A DNA stretch of 64,000 nucleotides, taken from the NCBI RefSeq assembly GCF_025118155.1, contig NW_026251391.1, positions 499,501 to 563,500 on the forward strand. Reading direction: 5' to 3'. The notes below the pieces were generated by a model. The model was not told the DNA's origin, searched no databases, and worked only from the letters and a program-made list of their open reading frames with translations. Shown piece after piece: positions 23,334-36,022 of the stretch. The stretch is from Cokeromyces recurvatus. Its lineage: Eukaryota > Mucoromycota > Mucoromycetes > Mucorales > Mucoraceae. Positions within the stretch are counted from its first letter, which is position 1. Each line of letters begins with the position of its first letter. Made by a program: the position numbers and the translations under genes.

Positions 23334-24781
23334 TTAATTTATTTTTTGCTGAGGAAGAGGTACAAAGATAGTTGTAGGGCCAGAGCTATTTTTACTCATA
23401 GATTGTAAAGTTTCCAAATAACGTATTTGAATTGCTGCTGGTGTATTCAAAATATCAGCAGCATCACGCATTAATTTGGCTGCCTCCACTTCAGCCTTAG
23501 AAGTAATTACTCGAGATTCACCCAACCTTTTAGCCTGGGCTGCTGAGGAGAGTGATGCCTGTAATTGTTGAGAGAGTCCAATATCTTTAATAAGTGTAGA
23601 TTCAATCTAAACAATCATGCAATAATATATACATATTCATATCATAAGCTATTTAATATCAGATTGGTTAAAAAGAAAAAAAAATAATTACCTTTAATCC
23701 CCAACTCTTAGCAATTGGACCTATAATTTCATGTAATTCTTCAGAAATAGCCTCTCTATTTTCAATAAGATCTTGAACTGAATGACCACCACAAACATCA
23801 CGTAGTGATGTACTTGCTCTATTACGTTTTTTTTTTAAAAAAAAGGTTAGCGTTCCCTTTCAGTTAGTTTTGTCCAAAAGTAATTAAATTCCATTTTATA
23901 CATATACCTTTCTATCAAGGCATGATTTACATCCGCAACACCATAGATTGCTTGATAAGGGTCTACAACATGCCAGTAAATAACAGATTCTAAACTTATA
24001 CTCACATTATCCTATTTAAAAAAAAGTATAGGAAGAAAATGATTAATAAGAAAGACATTTACTTTAAGATTGTCCTTCTAACCCTATAGTATTAACAAAT
24101 ATACCTTTGTAATAATTTCCTGCTTAGGAATTTCAGTAACTTGAATTGTAATATCGACTTTTTTCAAATCTTCCGTAACAGGATTCACTTTAACTAATCC
24201 AGGATCAACACATTTATAGAATTTACCAAACTTTTCAACAAGCCCAACATCGCCTGATTCAATATGAGCATTATTTATACACACATATATAAATAAATAT
24301 AGGACTTTTGATTTATTTATTTATTTATTTTTTTTTACCTTGTCGAATTTGTTTATAAGGATTAGGACAGCACACTATACATGGAAACTGTATAAATAAA
24401 ATCATAAATTATACTGTCATGTTTAAATACTATTTAATTGTTATTATACCGATCCAAAGAATCCAAGTGAATTACCAAGACAAGTCATCATTGTTTCATA
24501 TATTCCCTTTTTATATAAAATAATTTATTGAAAAAAAAATTAGTATCTCTTTCTTTCTTTTTCTAAGCGAAAAAAAAAAACAAAACAAAACACATAAGGC
24601 GCAAGGAATATATCAAATTACATGTGGGATATCTTTGCTAATATCAAGTTCTTTTGCATATGAAGCTTGAACGCCACGAACAGCAATGCCGGCACCGAGA
24701 CCTTCTATAGATATATATATATTATTAATAAATCGAAACGTATTGATCTTATATTATTTTACCTGCTTTAGGATAATTCAT
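23334..24781 (-). CDS. Stomatin/SPFH-domain membrane protein, paralog A
   Basis: Eight exons: 24781-24763, 24704-24622, 24506-24450, 24387-24339, 24253-24105, 24011-23908, 23818-23692, 23606-23334; 286 residues with all phases matching. A hydrophobic, Cys-rich hairpin (GFFGSFPCIVCCPNPYK) precedes the SPFH/band-7 domain (VGLVEKFGKFYKCVDPGL, VIYWHVVDPYQAIYGV). The C-terminal helix is AAKLMRDAADILNTPAAIQI and the tail ends TIFVPLPQQKIN, as in stomatin-like proteins. Members oligomerise on the cytosolic face of membranes and organise lipid and channel domains. It lies head to head with a paralog at 25251-26647. This copy has a very short N-terminus (MNYPKAGEGLGAG). Confidence 0.92.
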
Positions 24782-25250
24782 TTGTTAAAAAAAAATTAAA
24801 TAATGGAAAAGAAAAGAAACGGTTTTTTCTTTAAAAAAAGGAAGAGAGAAAAGATGCAAAGATAAATACAAAAAAAAAAAAAAAATACTCGTAAAGATAT
24901 ATCTTGCTTGTATTGCATTATAATTTGCGGGGAACAAAAAAAAAGCTAAGCAGTGGTATTTCAAGTCTTTTGCTAAGCCGTGTAACTTTGAGAGTATCCA
25001 ATTTTATGTACTATGTGCATGAATGGAATGATTCATGGCTCAGCAAGTTACACGATTTATTATGATAAGATTTCCAATAGCTGAGCCAATTTTTACATTG
25101 AAAAAAAAAAAAAAGAAAGGAATAGCTTAGTATGTTTAACTTTTAATTATGGTTACTATAATTTTTCACACAATTATTTAGCAGTTGTCCTTTTATCCTT
25201 TTTCCTCTCTTTCTTTCTTTTTATTTATTTTTTTTATTTCATAAATTATA
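24782..25250. promoter_or_regulatory. Shared divergent promoter of two stomatin genes
   Basis: The 469-bp spacer contains four copies of a GCTNAGC(C) motif: 24945-24951, 24972-24979, 25037-25044 (reverse), 25080-25087. It also holds an inverted pair GTGTAACTT (24980-24988) and AAGTTACAC (25045-25053), each directly next to a GCTNAGCC copy. Such paired sites between divergent paralogs suggest a common activator or repressor; this is inference, with no named factor. Confidence 0.5.
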
Positions 25251-26647
25251 ATGGAACACGTAACCGACAGTACCCCTTTAACAAGTTCAATTAAAAGACG
25301 AGATGATTTTGCTTCTACAAGTAGTCCTTCATATCATAATAATTCAATTTCACATCAAAGAGAACAGTTTGAAGAAGCTAAAGGGCAACCTAGTTTTGCA
25401 TTAGAACTTGATATTAGTACTATTGAGCATGTATGTTGATACCTGTTTATGAATTATTATTAAAAAAAAAAAGAAACGAAATTAATAGACTTGTTATTGT
25501 TATAATATGTATATATATTATTATTATTAGGGATGGTACGGTACGATGATGAATACTATCGGTAGTATTCTTGGTACTATAGGAGCTGTAAGTATATAAG
25601 GCACATATACTAGTTTATGGAATGTTAATGGATTATGTAGATTCCATGTTGTATTGGGTTTCCTAATCCATACAAGCCAGTGGATCAAGGAAGTGTTGGT
25701 CTCATATCTCGATTTGGCAAATTTTATAAGTGTGTTGATCCAGGTCTTACCAAGGTATGAACGTAACAGTAGTGAATCTAGAGCACGGACAATATATATA
25801 TCTATATATATAATGCTTACATAAAAATATACTATAGATTAATCCTGTTACTGAATCCATTAAAAGAGTCGATGTTAAAATTCAGGTGGCCGATATTCCA
25901 TCTCAATATGTGATGACAAAAGATAATATTACAATACTTATTGATAGTGTCTTATATTGGCACATTATTGATCCATACCAAGCTTCATTTGGAGTGAGAG
26001 ACGTTAAAAAAGCTTTAATAGAAAGGTAATTTATATACATGTATATAAAGTGCCCATGAATAGATACATATAAATATATAATAGAACCCAGACTACACTT
26101 CGTCATATTTTTGGTGGAAAAACATTACAAGAATGTGTAGAAAATCGAGATGCTATTGCTCAAGAAGTAGAAGAAATTACTGGACGTGTAGCTACAGAAT
26201 GGGGAGTTAGGGTAATCTAAATAATTTTTAATCATATACACATGTATATAAATATTGATAAAATGTATGCATGTTTTTTTTTACACTTATAAATAGATTG
26301 AATCTATTTTAATTAAAGACTTCAACTTCTCCAAAGAACTACAAAAATCACTTTCTGCCGCAGCACAAGCTAAGAGGGTAGGAGAATCAAAGATTATTTT
26401 TGCAAAAGCAGAGGTTGATTCAGCAAAACTTATGAGAGAAGCAGCAGATATATTAAGTACTCCTTCAGCAATGCAAATTAGATATCTTGAAACATTGAAT
26501 AGTATATCCAGAACAGAAAATGCTAGAGTTATTTTCTTACCACCAGATGAAGGCAACAACAAAGCTGTTTTGAATAATTCATTAACCGGACAGACTACAT
26601 CATTTGGACCTCTCCAAGCACAAAATTATATGGCTTTAAGCCATTAA
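25251..26647 (+). CDS. Stomatin/SPFH-domain membrane protein, paralog B
   Basis: Six exons: 25251-25430, 25531-25587, 25641-25754, 25838-26025, 26085-26211, 26297-26647; 338 residues. It has a hydrophilic Ser-rich N-terminal extension of about 60 residues that paralog A lacks, then GWYGTMMNTIGSILGTIGAI and PCCIGFPNPYK (membrane hairpin), then the SPFH domain (VGLISRFGKFYKCVDPGL, VLYWHIIDPYQASFGV) and the C-terminal helix AKLMREAADILSTPSAMQIR. At least four splice junctions (after the hairpin Gly-Ser/Ala, within GKxxQ-adjacent ER, after WGxK/R, and near KxNPVTE) match paralog A closely, so the pair arose by inverted duplication. Expected role: membrane scaffolding. Confidence 0.93.
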
Positions 26648-27217
26648 TAAGAGAAGTTAACTACCATAGTAATATAGTAATTACATTACCATATAAACAT
26701 ATAATATGTATACATTTATATATATTTATAATTTTTTTTTCTAATAAAAACTAACCTCAATAACATGTATATTGGCTGCATAAAGCTTCTTTTCTTTTTT
26801 CTTATTTAATACTTGTATTAGTACATAAAATATATTCTTTATTTATTAATGAACACCCTGTGCTTTTTGTTTAGAAGTGATTATAATAAGGTCGAATAAT
26901 GTTTACAACAAATGTAGCGTATAGTAATCCAATTATTTTCTTTTAAAAAAAATAAAATAAAAATAAAAAATAGTCAAAGAAGGATATTTGATCTACAGGA
27001 GTTAAATGGCAAGAAAGGTTTAGAGGATTTAAATTTTTAGTGCTAATATTCTCGGTCTAAAGGATTTAAGTGCGAAGGCTTATGACCAATATTAATCCTG
27101 ACTCATACTCAAATTTTAATTGGTTAATTATTCTATAAAGCAGCATTTAAATTAATTAGATAAACTGATTTTAATTTGACATAAACTTTATCTTTTTCTC
27201 GTTTTATTCTTCAAACA
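26648..27217. other. Spacer between stomatin B and tryptophan synthase
   Basis: AT-rich flank with no open frame of note; it must carry the stomatin terminator and the tryptophan synthase promoter. No TGACTC-type general control site was noticed. Confidence 0.4.
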
Positions 27218-29725
27218 ATGTCTGCTGGTCTTCGTCACGCATTTAAAACAGCTAAACAGCAAAGTAAGATACTTTATTTTGTTTTTTTTTAAGAAAAAAA
27301 GAAGAAAAAAAAATACATAATGATTAGCATGGTTTCATTTGACATTAGCTAATCTTTTAAATTTATATTAGATCGTCCTGCTTTTGTCACTTTTCTTACT
27401 GCTGGTTACCCCACTCCTAAGGAAACCGTAGAAAGTATGTTGGCTTTGGAACGAGGAGGAGCTGATGTTATTGAGTTAGGTAAGAATACTCCTTTTCAAA
27501 TAAAAAAAATAAAAGATATGTTTTGAATATGCAGGGAGTGAGAGAGAATGTGTGTGTGTGCGTGTGTATGCCCATGCTTTTTATTATTATTATTATTATT
27601 GTTATCAAGAAGAGTGTATACATGTATCCGGAAGAATAAAGCACTATAGAAAGAATATCAAAATAACTAATCATTATATTCGGAAACATTAGGTATTCCT
27701 TTTACTGATCCCCTTGCTGATGGCCCTACTATCCAATATGCTAGTACTGTAAGTTAATGTTTATTATATACGGCCAATGATAATATGACTTAATATAACT
27801 CATTTCATGTATATGATCTATTTGTTGTACAGGCTTCACTTAAACATGGCACAGATATTCCTATGTGTCTTCAAATGGTTCGTGATGCTCGTGCTTGTGG
27901 ATTAACAATCCCTGTTGTTTTTATGGGCTATTATAACCCAATTCTTGCATATGGAGAGGAAAGGATAGTTAAAGATTGTAAAGAGGCTGGAGTCAATGGT
28001 TATATTTTAGTTGATTTACCCCCTGAGGAATCTCATAATTTCCGTAATATTTGTTACAAGTACGGCTTGTCTTATATTCCTTTGATTGCACCCTCTACTA
28101 CCGAAGCTCGTATTGAATTACTTGCTACAATTGCTGATTCCTTTATTTATGTTATTTCTCGTATGGGTGTAACAGGCGCTAAAGATACCGTTAGCGATGA
28201 GTTACCTTCTATTGTATCCCGTATCAAGAAATATACCGATGCTCCCTTGGCTGTAGGTTTTGGTGTCTCTACACGTGAGCATTTTGTTCAAGTAGGTGCT
28301 CATTCTGAAGGTGTTGTTATTGGTTCTCGTCTTATCACTATTATCAGAGATGCTGTTGCTGAAAAGAAAGATGTGGCAGAGATTGTTCAGCGATACGCTT
28401 CTGAAATCACGGGTCGTACTGAGCCTATTAAGACCATAGCTGGCTCACACACTGGTCTTGCTGATCTTGAAGTGAATGATGCTGCAGGACGTGGTCCCTT
28501 TTCTCCTAATGATATCAAGAACTTTTATCAATTGGATCCTCGCTTTGGTGAATTTGGTGGCGCCTATGTTCCTGAAGCTCTTGTCGATTGTCTTACTCAA
28601 CTTGAAATATGCTTCAAGGAAGCCATGGAAGATCCTACATTTAAGGAAGAATTTGAGTCTTATTATGATTATATCTCTCGTCCTTCTCAACTTCAATTTG
28701 CCAATCGTTTAACTGAAGATGCTGGTGGTGCAAAAATTTGGTTAAAGCGTGAAGATCTGAATCATACAGGTTCTCATAAGATTAATAATGCAGTTGGGCA
28801 AATATTACTTGCTAAGCGCCTTGGCAAGAAACGTATTATTGCAGAAACTGGGGCAGGTCAACATGGTGTAGCTACTGCTACTGTATGTGCCAAGTTTGGT
28901 TTAGAATGTGTTGTGTATATGGGTGAAGAAGATTGTCGTCGTCAAGCTCTTAATGTATTCCGTATGAGAATGTTAGGTGCTACTGTTGTTCCTGTACAGA
29001 ATGGATCAAGAACACTTAAAGATGCTATTAACGAAGCTATGCGTGATTGGGTTGCTAATGTCTCTACTACACATTATCTTGTTGGCTCTGCTATCGGACC
29101 ACATCCCTTCCCTCAAATTGTTCGTGAATTCCAATCTGTTATTGGTAAAGAAACAAAGCGACAGATGCTTGAAAAAGCTGGTAAATTACCTGATGCTGTT
29201 GTAGCTTGTGTAGGGGGTGGTTCAAATTCAATTGGTATGTTTCATCCTTTCGTTGATGATAAATCAGTTAGAATCATTGGTGTTGAAGCTGGAGGTGATG
29301 GTATTGATACCGAAAAACATTCTGCTACACTTACTAAGGGTACTCCTGGTGTACTCCACGGTACGCGTACATATCTCTTGCAAGATCCTAAAGGTCAAAT
29401 TATTGAAACACATTCTGTTAGCGCTGGTTTAGACTATCCAGGTGTAGGTCCTGAACATGCTTATTTGAAAGATTGTGGTAGAGCTGAGTATCATGTTGCT
29501 GATGATGCTCAATGCTTGCTCGGCTTCAAGAAATTAACTCAATTAGAAGGTATCATTCCTGCTCTTGAATCTTCACATGCTGTCTATGTTGCGTATCAAA
29601 TAGCATCTCAACTCCCTAAGGATAAAGATATTGTTATTTGTCTTTCTGGTAGAGGTGACAAGGATATGCATACCGTTACTGAAGTATTACCTAAATTAGG
29701 TCCTATGATTGGTTGGGATTTACGT

Positions 29726-29731
<6 letters not shown>
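27218..29731 (+). CDS. Tryptophan synthase, alpha-beta fusion
   Basis: Four exons: 27218-27263, 27372-27479, 27693-27748, 27833-29731; 702 residues, the fungal bifunctional size. Residues about 1-265 are the TIM-barrel alpha domain ([34 protein letters not shown] with the catalytic Glu/Asp region, [10 protein letters not shown]). After a linker, the beta domain starts near [17 protein letters not shown]. The PLP lysine is in [14 protein letters not shown], with the phosphate loop [12 protein letters not shown] and [10 protein letters not shown]. The alpha half makes indole from indole-3-glycerol phosphate and channels it to the beta half, which joins it to serine. The stop codon TAA runs directly into an A-homopolymer of about 45 nt. 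Confidence 0.97.
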
Positions 29732-29777
<46 letters not shown>

Positions 29778-30432
29778 TGGAAGAGAAAAAGAAGATGATA
29801 AGATTATATAGAGGATTATAATATATACATGTATTCTTTACAGAATTATTTACCCATTTATTTAAAATTGTATTATAAATTACCTGATGTTTAATTAATA
29901 AACAATTATAGTATATCTTTTGTTAATTCAATTAAATTATTGAATATTGTTTAATAAGCTTCATAATTGAACTTATATTTTGAGAGAAGAGAAGAAAAGG
30001 GATGGTTTTCTAGACAAATAAAATTAAATGATGTGTCTCGTCTTTTATATACAGTAAAAAAGAGGAAACTTTTGGTTGACTACGAAGGTGAATCATTATT
30101 AACAAAATTTACTGTATGCATAGTTTATTTATTATGCTAAAAGCAATATATTATATGCTAATATTCATTACATAATAAGGCTTAGTATATTGTATATTAT
30201 ATAACTACTCTATAAAGCTATATTGATTACAGCATAACTTAATCACTACTGCTAATGTTGATTTTGTTTCTTTTTTAAAGAAAAAAAATATTATAGATGA
30301 ATTGAAATATAGGAAAGAGTAAAATAATATTATTTAACTAGTAGCGAAAGGATAGATATGCAATGTAGAGAATTGATCAATTTTTATATATAATACTGAC
30401 TTTAAAAAAAAAGGAAGAGAAAATTTTGAAGC

Positions 30433-30468
<36 letters not shown>

Positions 30469-30479
30469 TAGAATAAATC
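29732..30479. other. Spacer between tryptophan synthase and METTL6-like gene
   Basis: Begins with the A-run to 29775 and ends with a T31 run at about 30437-30467, just before the next start codon. No gene seen between. Confidence 0.5.
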
Positions 30480-31446
30480 ATGTCTGATTCACCATCACAA
30501 CTAGAACGACGCTATGATAATTGTATTGAAGATGAACGCTTAGAAAAACTTTTAAAAAGAGCAAAAGAAATCATCGAAAAAGACGAAAAAGAAGTACCTG
30601 AATTCTGGAAAGCAAAATATAAAAAGGAAGCAGCTAAAAATTGGGATCTCTTTTACAAACGAAATACTACAAAATTTTTTAAAGGTATGAATATATATCA
30701 TTTTTGTTTTCTTTATCCTTTCTCACCATTTGTTTTTATAATTATTATTAGATCGTCATTGGACAGATCGTGAATTTAAAGAACTTGCAGATCAATCAAA
30801 AGAACAAAAATGTTTAGAAATTGGTTGTGGTGTAGGCAATTTTGTTTTTCCATTAATAGCAGAAAATCCCGCAATATTTATTTATGCTTGCGATTTCTCC
30901 AAACGTGCAGTAGACATGGTGAAATCAAATGACAATTATAATGAATCTCGTTGTAAAGCATTTGTGTGCGATCTTACTGCTGATAAATTAACAGATAATA
31001 TTCCTGAAAATTCTCTTGATTTGGTAAAGAAAAATGAAATATTATATATGCATACATTGTTATTTACGAAATCCACTATTTTTTTACAGGTGTCTGCCAT
31101 TTTTGTCTTTTCAGCTATTCCACCAGAAAAAATGGAAACTGCTATCAAAAATATTTATAGCGTGCTGAAACCTGGTGGCCTTGTTCTGTTTCGTGATTAT
31201 GGTATTTATGATGAAGCACAAGTCAAATTTAGTGCTGCCTCAGACAAACGTTTAGATAATAATTTTTATGTGCGTCAAGATGGAACGATGAGTTACTTCT
31301 TCTCTCAAGAAGATTTAAAGACTAGATTTGAGTCAGAAGGTTTTAGTACTGTAGAATGTCAATATGTGTATAGAGAAACAATTAATCGAAGCATGGAAAA
31401 GAGAATCGATAGAATCTTTGTTCAAGCTAAATTTAAAAAAATGTAA
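30480..31446 (+). CDS. METTL6-like tRNA N3-methylcytidine methyltransferase
   Basis: Three exons: 30480-30684, 30752-31023, 31090-31446; 277 residues, close to METTL6. NWDLFYKRNTTKFFKDRHWT is the family N-terminal signature; CLEIGCGVGNFVFPL is SAM motif I; ACDFSKRAVDMV motif II; VSAIFVFSAIPPEKM and LKPGGLVLFRDYGIYD are motifs IV-V. YFFSQEDLKTRFESEGF is the conserved C-terminal block. Members methylate C32 of tRNA-Ser and related tRNAs. Convergent with the dioxygenase gene, only 91 bp between stops. Confidence 0.93.
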
Positions 31447-31537
31447 TCATTTCCCTTTTGTTTTGTTTTGCCTCCCTTTTTTTTTGGTTAGAATATATAG
31501 ATACATTTATAGAAATAAAATAAAAATAATTATTTTA

Positions 31538-32920
31538 TTAGATTTGAGGATTGAAACCATATTGAGCATTTAACACTCGAAGTTTATCTTTAAGAGAATC
31601 TAAATTCAAATAAGTTCCTTTAAGATGTCTATCACCACTTGCAGGATCAAAAGAGGTACGACCATGTAATACGCGTCTATTAGCAAACAAAACAAGTTGA
31701 CCTGGTTGAAGTGTTAACTGAAAGCGTAACGAATCGTCTTCAATAAAATCTGCAAATCTTTGGAAAGCACTATAGAATTTTTTTGCTTCAGATGGTGATA
31801 GATCATCCATGGGACCTTGAAATTGAGGAGCATAATTTACATGCGTTTCCCATGCAGGACCACTATGAAGTTCATTTGTTACAATAGTAGGTCTCTTATA
31901 ATACATATGATGACCATTATTATTATAATGAAAGGTAATAGGAGTATTCCTAAGGATTTCATAGTCTTCTGGGTGTTTTTGCTTCAATAATTCAACAGCA
32001 CGGAAAGAATCGACAAAGATAGAGGCACCTCCAGTGACAGTATTCTTTAAGCTGTGTAAAAGCTGAACTCCTGGTGGGCTATCTAAATACCTTTTTAGAA
32101 CGGATAAATATTTAAAGTCAGATTATATATTATAAATACGCTATTATTATTATTATTATTACTATAATTTGTCTTACATAAGATCCATATGAAAACCTAA
32201 ATACAAACTTGTGTAAGCTATATTGATGGACTTGGCTACGTTCTTGACATCAAAATCTCTTCCATAGAATGTTTCCTGGATTGGACCTATTCTTTCAGCA
32301 ACTTGAGTACAGGCTTCATCTTTTAAAGGAACATCCTTGATAAATGCAAGCCCTCTATTGTATAAACGTTGTACGATAGTATGAAGACCTTTATCCGTGT
32401 TCATATAATCTTCGAAAGTAACCCAGTCAAGATTGTATTCGCTTGCATTCCAAGTTTGAGGTTGAATATGATTAAATCTAAACTTCTCACTTGCTTTATT
32501 TGACTGATAGCGCTGTAAGAATTCGACTGGGAAACGACTAGTGTGGTTAACATCTTTTTGACCATGCCTCAAAGGTTGATTCCATATAATCTCGAGTTCC
32601 TCTTCGCCAATAGATTTAACTTGAACTGGCTTAATATCCAAGGGAATATCTGCTGAGGAATGAAGCTTTTGAAGACTTGAAGGATGAAGGCATTGCTGAC
32701 AGGGGCAGTTATCTCTTAGCCATAAATAGCTATACGCAGACGTATCTGGTTGGTTTGACCATTTGACCTGAAGGGAATCATCTCCTACTGAAGCTATCTC
32801 GGCTTTAGGGACTGTAGTATAAAACCTTGAAATAGCTCGAGTATTTAAACTTAAAGAGGGTTTATTCTGGAGAAATAATGGCTTAATAAATGGCTTAATA
32901 AATTTAATAGCAGGAGACAT
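31538..32920 (-). CDS. Gamma-butyrobetaine dioxygenase-like 2-oxoglutarate/Fe(II) enzyme
   Basis: Two exons, 32920-32178 and 32090-31538; 431 residues. The first 40 residues are basic and end RAISRFYTT, a likely mitochondrial presequence. The N-terminal zinc module has WLRDNCPCQQCLHPSS (three Cys and His). The catalytic domain has GFHMDLMYL (HxD iron ligands; the codon junction falls in M-Y) and NRRVLHGRTSF (second His and the 2-oxoglutarate Arg). The C-terminal block is RHLKGTYLNLD. This is the BBOX/TMLH family that makes carnitine; WLRDNCPC and PGVQLLH favour gamma-butyrobetaine hydroxylase over trimethyllysine hydroxylase, but that choice is not certain. Confidence 0.9.
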
Positions 32921-33102
32921 TTGATTAAAAAAATAGAAAAATAGAAAATAAATAATATTCCCCAGACTGTTTTTAATAGTATTTTCATTTTAGGCCCCGC
33001 CTAGCATGATCATTGTGCGTATTAGATAAAACTATTTATTTTTTTTTTTTTTTTGTACTGAAAATGCTTGGCTTATTACTTAATAATTTTTATTCTAGTA
33101 AA

Positions 33103-34119
33103 TTATTTTTTAGCAAACATTTGTGATAAACTTGGCATATCTGCTAATATCTTCTGCGCTTCTGCTTGAGATTTACTAAATTCCTCTGAAGCTTCGGGGT
33201 CTATTGAATTATATTCAACAATCATGTATTTTGTATAAGCTTATAAATACTTACCCATATTTTGTAATGTATTCATCATTTTGGGCATAAAGAATAACAT
33301 AATTGCACTAAAACCAAGCATCAAAAACATAGGATTTTTAAACATTCCCATCAGATTGAAGCCTTGACGTTGCTAAAAACAATTTTTTTTTTCATTATTA
33401 TTACATATTTTTATGTATCCATTTTCCAAATTATTTAATACCATAAAATATTCTGATTCTGCTTTAGCTTGAACTTCTAGGGGATAATTAACTGAGTAAC
33501 CTTTTTGATTCCAGTCAATAGCAAGTCCAGAATAAGCAGCGTGGACTTGGTTGTCCTCATCAATATCGACGCGCATCTTTTATATACATATATGTATATT
33601 TATATATATATATATAGAAGATTGAGCAAATTATAATAATTTGTATGAAAAATATATTTTTTAATTGTTTACCTTTGGAAAGATATATTGAATGCTTTGC
33701 ACTTCTAGTAAATAAGAGCCTGGTTCGACATTAGAACTAATAACAAGCATATATTAGTCTCATAATTAACACGCTAAAATATGTCTCATTAATAAAATAA
33801 ACTGCATTTTACAACTTGAATTCGCCATTTGCTTTAATATGAGTTGTATATTGCATCCCATTGAGTGAAATTCGTGTTGTTGAAGAATCGATCTTTGACA
33901 CATCTAAAAATATAAATTAATTTTTGTTTCTTTCTAATTACATCATTTGATGAATCTTACCATTGATTATAACATTTGGTATAATTTTACCCTGAATTTC
34001 AAGTGCAGTTGCTATAGTTATTAAAAAGCTAAACATTAATTAGTTTATTACATGTTTCTTTTTTATTCATTTAATTTTTAGCTGTTATACCTTGCGATGA
34101 TTAAATGTAGCAATTTCAT
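33103..34119 (-). CDS. EMC7: ER membrane protein complex subunit 7 (EMC7)
   Basis: Seven small exons: 34119-34091, 34028-33961, 33903-33813, 33736-33673, 33576-33442, 33372-33255, 33200-33103; 200 residues. A signal peptide (LLHLIIARSFLITIATA) precedes the lumenal beta-sandwich carbohydrate-binding-like domain (EIQGKIIPN...GEFKFSNVEPGSYLLEVQSIQYIFPKMRVDI). Then come NLMGMFKNPMFLMLGFSAIM, a transmembrane segment, and FMPKMMNTLQNMDPEA with a cytosolic tail ending MFAKK. NPMxLMxG and DPE are the EMC7 hallmarks. The complex inserts tail-anchored and multipass proteins into the ER membrane. Most of the gene lies in exons shorter than 140 nt, so no long open frame reveals it. Confidence 0.93.
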
Positions 34120-35716
34120 TTTATTTTATTTTATTTTACAATATAAATAATAATAATTAGCTAAAGATATGAAAAAAAAAAGGCGCAACTGCTCTCAATA
34201 TTTATTACTTTGGTTGTCCGATAAACGTCCTAAAGGGCCTCTATAAATTACAAAAAGAAATTAAAAAAAAATGGTATAAAGTCCAAAGAGAAATAAGCCC
34301 TTATTTAGGTGATGGCATAAAGTCATTAACTAATATGATATCTTCTGGAATTGCTGAGAAAACTTGTGTTTATAATGGATATTATCTTCTTGCTCAATAC
34401 GTTGATTTAAGCCTATTCTAATTAAAAGATAATGTTTTATTTACTTATACTTAATGGTATCAAGTTCAAAATTAGAAAACTTATTCCTTTGATGCAATAA
34501 ATAATAAAAGAGAAAAAAAATAGCTCTTCAGAGATAATATATAGATGTTTATATTATTAATGAGAATATAACATTTCAAGCTTGTTTACATTATTTATCG
34601 AGATTAGTCTATTTTGTACATTAAACAAAATTAATTATTATAGAAAGCAGTATCTCGTTGAATAAAGAGACTTATGTTTGAATAATTTTATTAGTAAGCG
34701 ATATATCTCTTTATGTATAATACCTGCTTTTGTTAACAAAGGCATGATAATAATCTCTACCTATTGGTTTACATATATACAAAGGAGAAACAATTGTAAC
34801 TTTATAGTACATTTATACATACTATTAAGGTATAAGAAGAATTATATTTGGTATGAGTATATGCTTTAAGCGAGATATGTACATATATGTTAACAAGTTC
34901 TATATTTTATTTTATTTTCTCTCATACCTTTCTAAGTATGGGTAGTATAATCTTTGATAATAATAAAGAAATATGGCAAGTTATAATGGTAACAAGCTAA
35001 GTACTATATATAAATCTTTACATTAAATTTTTAATAAATCCTATAATATTGAGCATTTATGTTTATTTGATTGATTATAAACATGATTGCCTTTATCTCG
35101 TAAAAGGACTTTTACTCTCATTCTTCAATATTATAGTTAGTCGTTGTTTTTCTTTTCAATCGTTAAGTATTACCAAACTTTTCTACTTTGCTTCCAAATT
35201 ATGAGTGAATACAATATTTAATAATGCTTTATCTTTTACTATCCTTCTAAATATATATAGTAAAAGATTAACAGCATACGAAAACTACTTGTTTTTTTTA
35301 TATAAATTATAATTATTTCATAATAAATTACTTCTATCAAAATAGTGGTATGATGTCTTTTTTTTTTTTTTGTTATAGATGCCTCGCTAATTGGGGAACG
35401 TATAACACTTAATTACATTGAACAATCTACTACAATTTCCATTTTACGTTATATTCAGCTACTGTTGTATGGCATATAGGCTTTGTTTGCTCAAATGATT
35501 TCAAAAGTGCAAACATCCTATGAATCCAAATTTCCTACTATCGAATGTACTTTTTTTATTATTCTATATTATTCATCTAATATCATATATGTTATATTAC
35601 AATTAGTAAATGTGCGTTGTATACATACGAGATGAATTTTTCTCCCCTTTATAGTTAATAAATATAGAAAATTATATATGTATATATTTTTTATTAAAAT
35701 TTCTATAATCCGTTTG
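34120..35716. other. 1.6-kb spacer EMC7 to GON7-like gene
   Basis: AT-rich throughout. Small frames (for instance 34678-34869) show no family or codon pattern. I see nothing that I can call. Confidence 0.5.
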
Positions 35717-36022
35717 TTAAGAATCCATCTTTAACTTCTTTGTTGCTTTTTCTTCTTCAAAATCTGGTTTATTGGCAGTCATTGGGGAATTATCCTCTTC
35801 CTCCTCCTCCTCATTTTCTTTTTCATTCTCGATTTGATCCTGTTCAACTGTCGGTACTGCATTTCCCTGCTTTTCAATTTCTAAAACATGTGTTAAAAAG
35901 GAATTGATTTGATCTTTTAATTTATTGACGGAATCAGTTAACACATCAGAGTCGTGTGGGACTTCAATCACCTGATGCTTGCCATTTGAAGTGTTATCAT
36001 AGGTTGCTTTAAGACTTATCAT
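35717..36022 (-). CDS. Small acidic protein, GON7-like (KEOPS subunit) candidate
   Basis: Single exon, 101 residues. Residues 1-55 (SLKATYDNTSNGKHQVIEV, then VNKLKDQINSFLTHVLEIEK) match the pattern of fungal GON7: a short extended segment, then a helix ending in a QxxxNxFLT motif. The rest is an acidic, probably disordered Glu-rich tail ending in a basic KKLKMDS. GON7 supports the KEOPS complex that makes tRNA t6A. The protein is short and divergent, so the assignment is tentative, but the open frame, start and size are sound. Divergent from ribosomal protein eL6. Confidence 0.55.
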   Translation of the reverse strand: MISLKATYDNTSNGKHQVIEVPHDSDVLTDSVNKLKDQINSFLTHVLEIEKQGNAVPTVEQDQIENEKENEEEEEEDNSPMTANKPDFEEEKATKKLKMDS

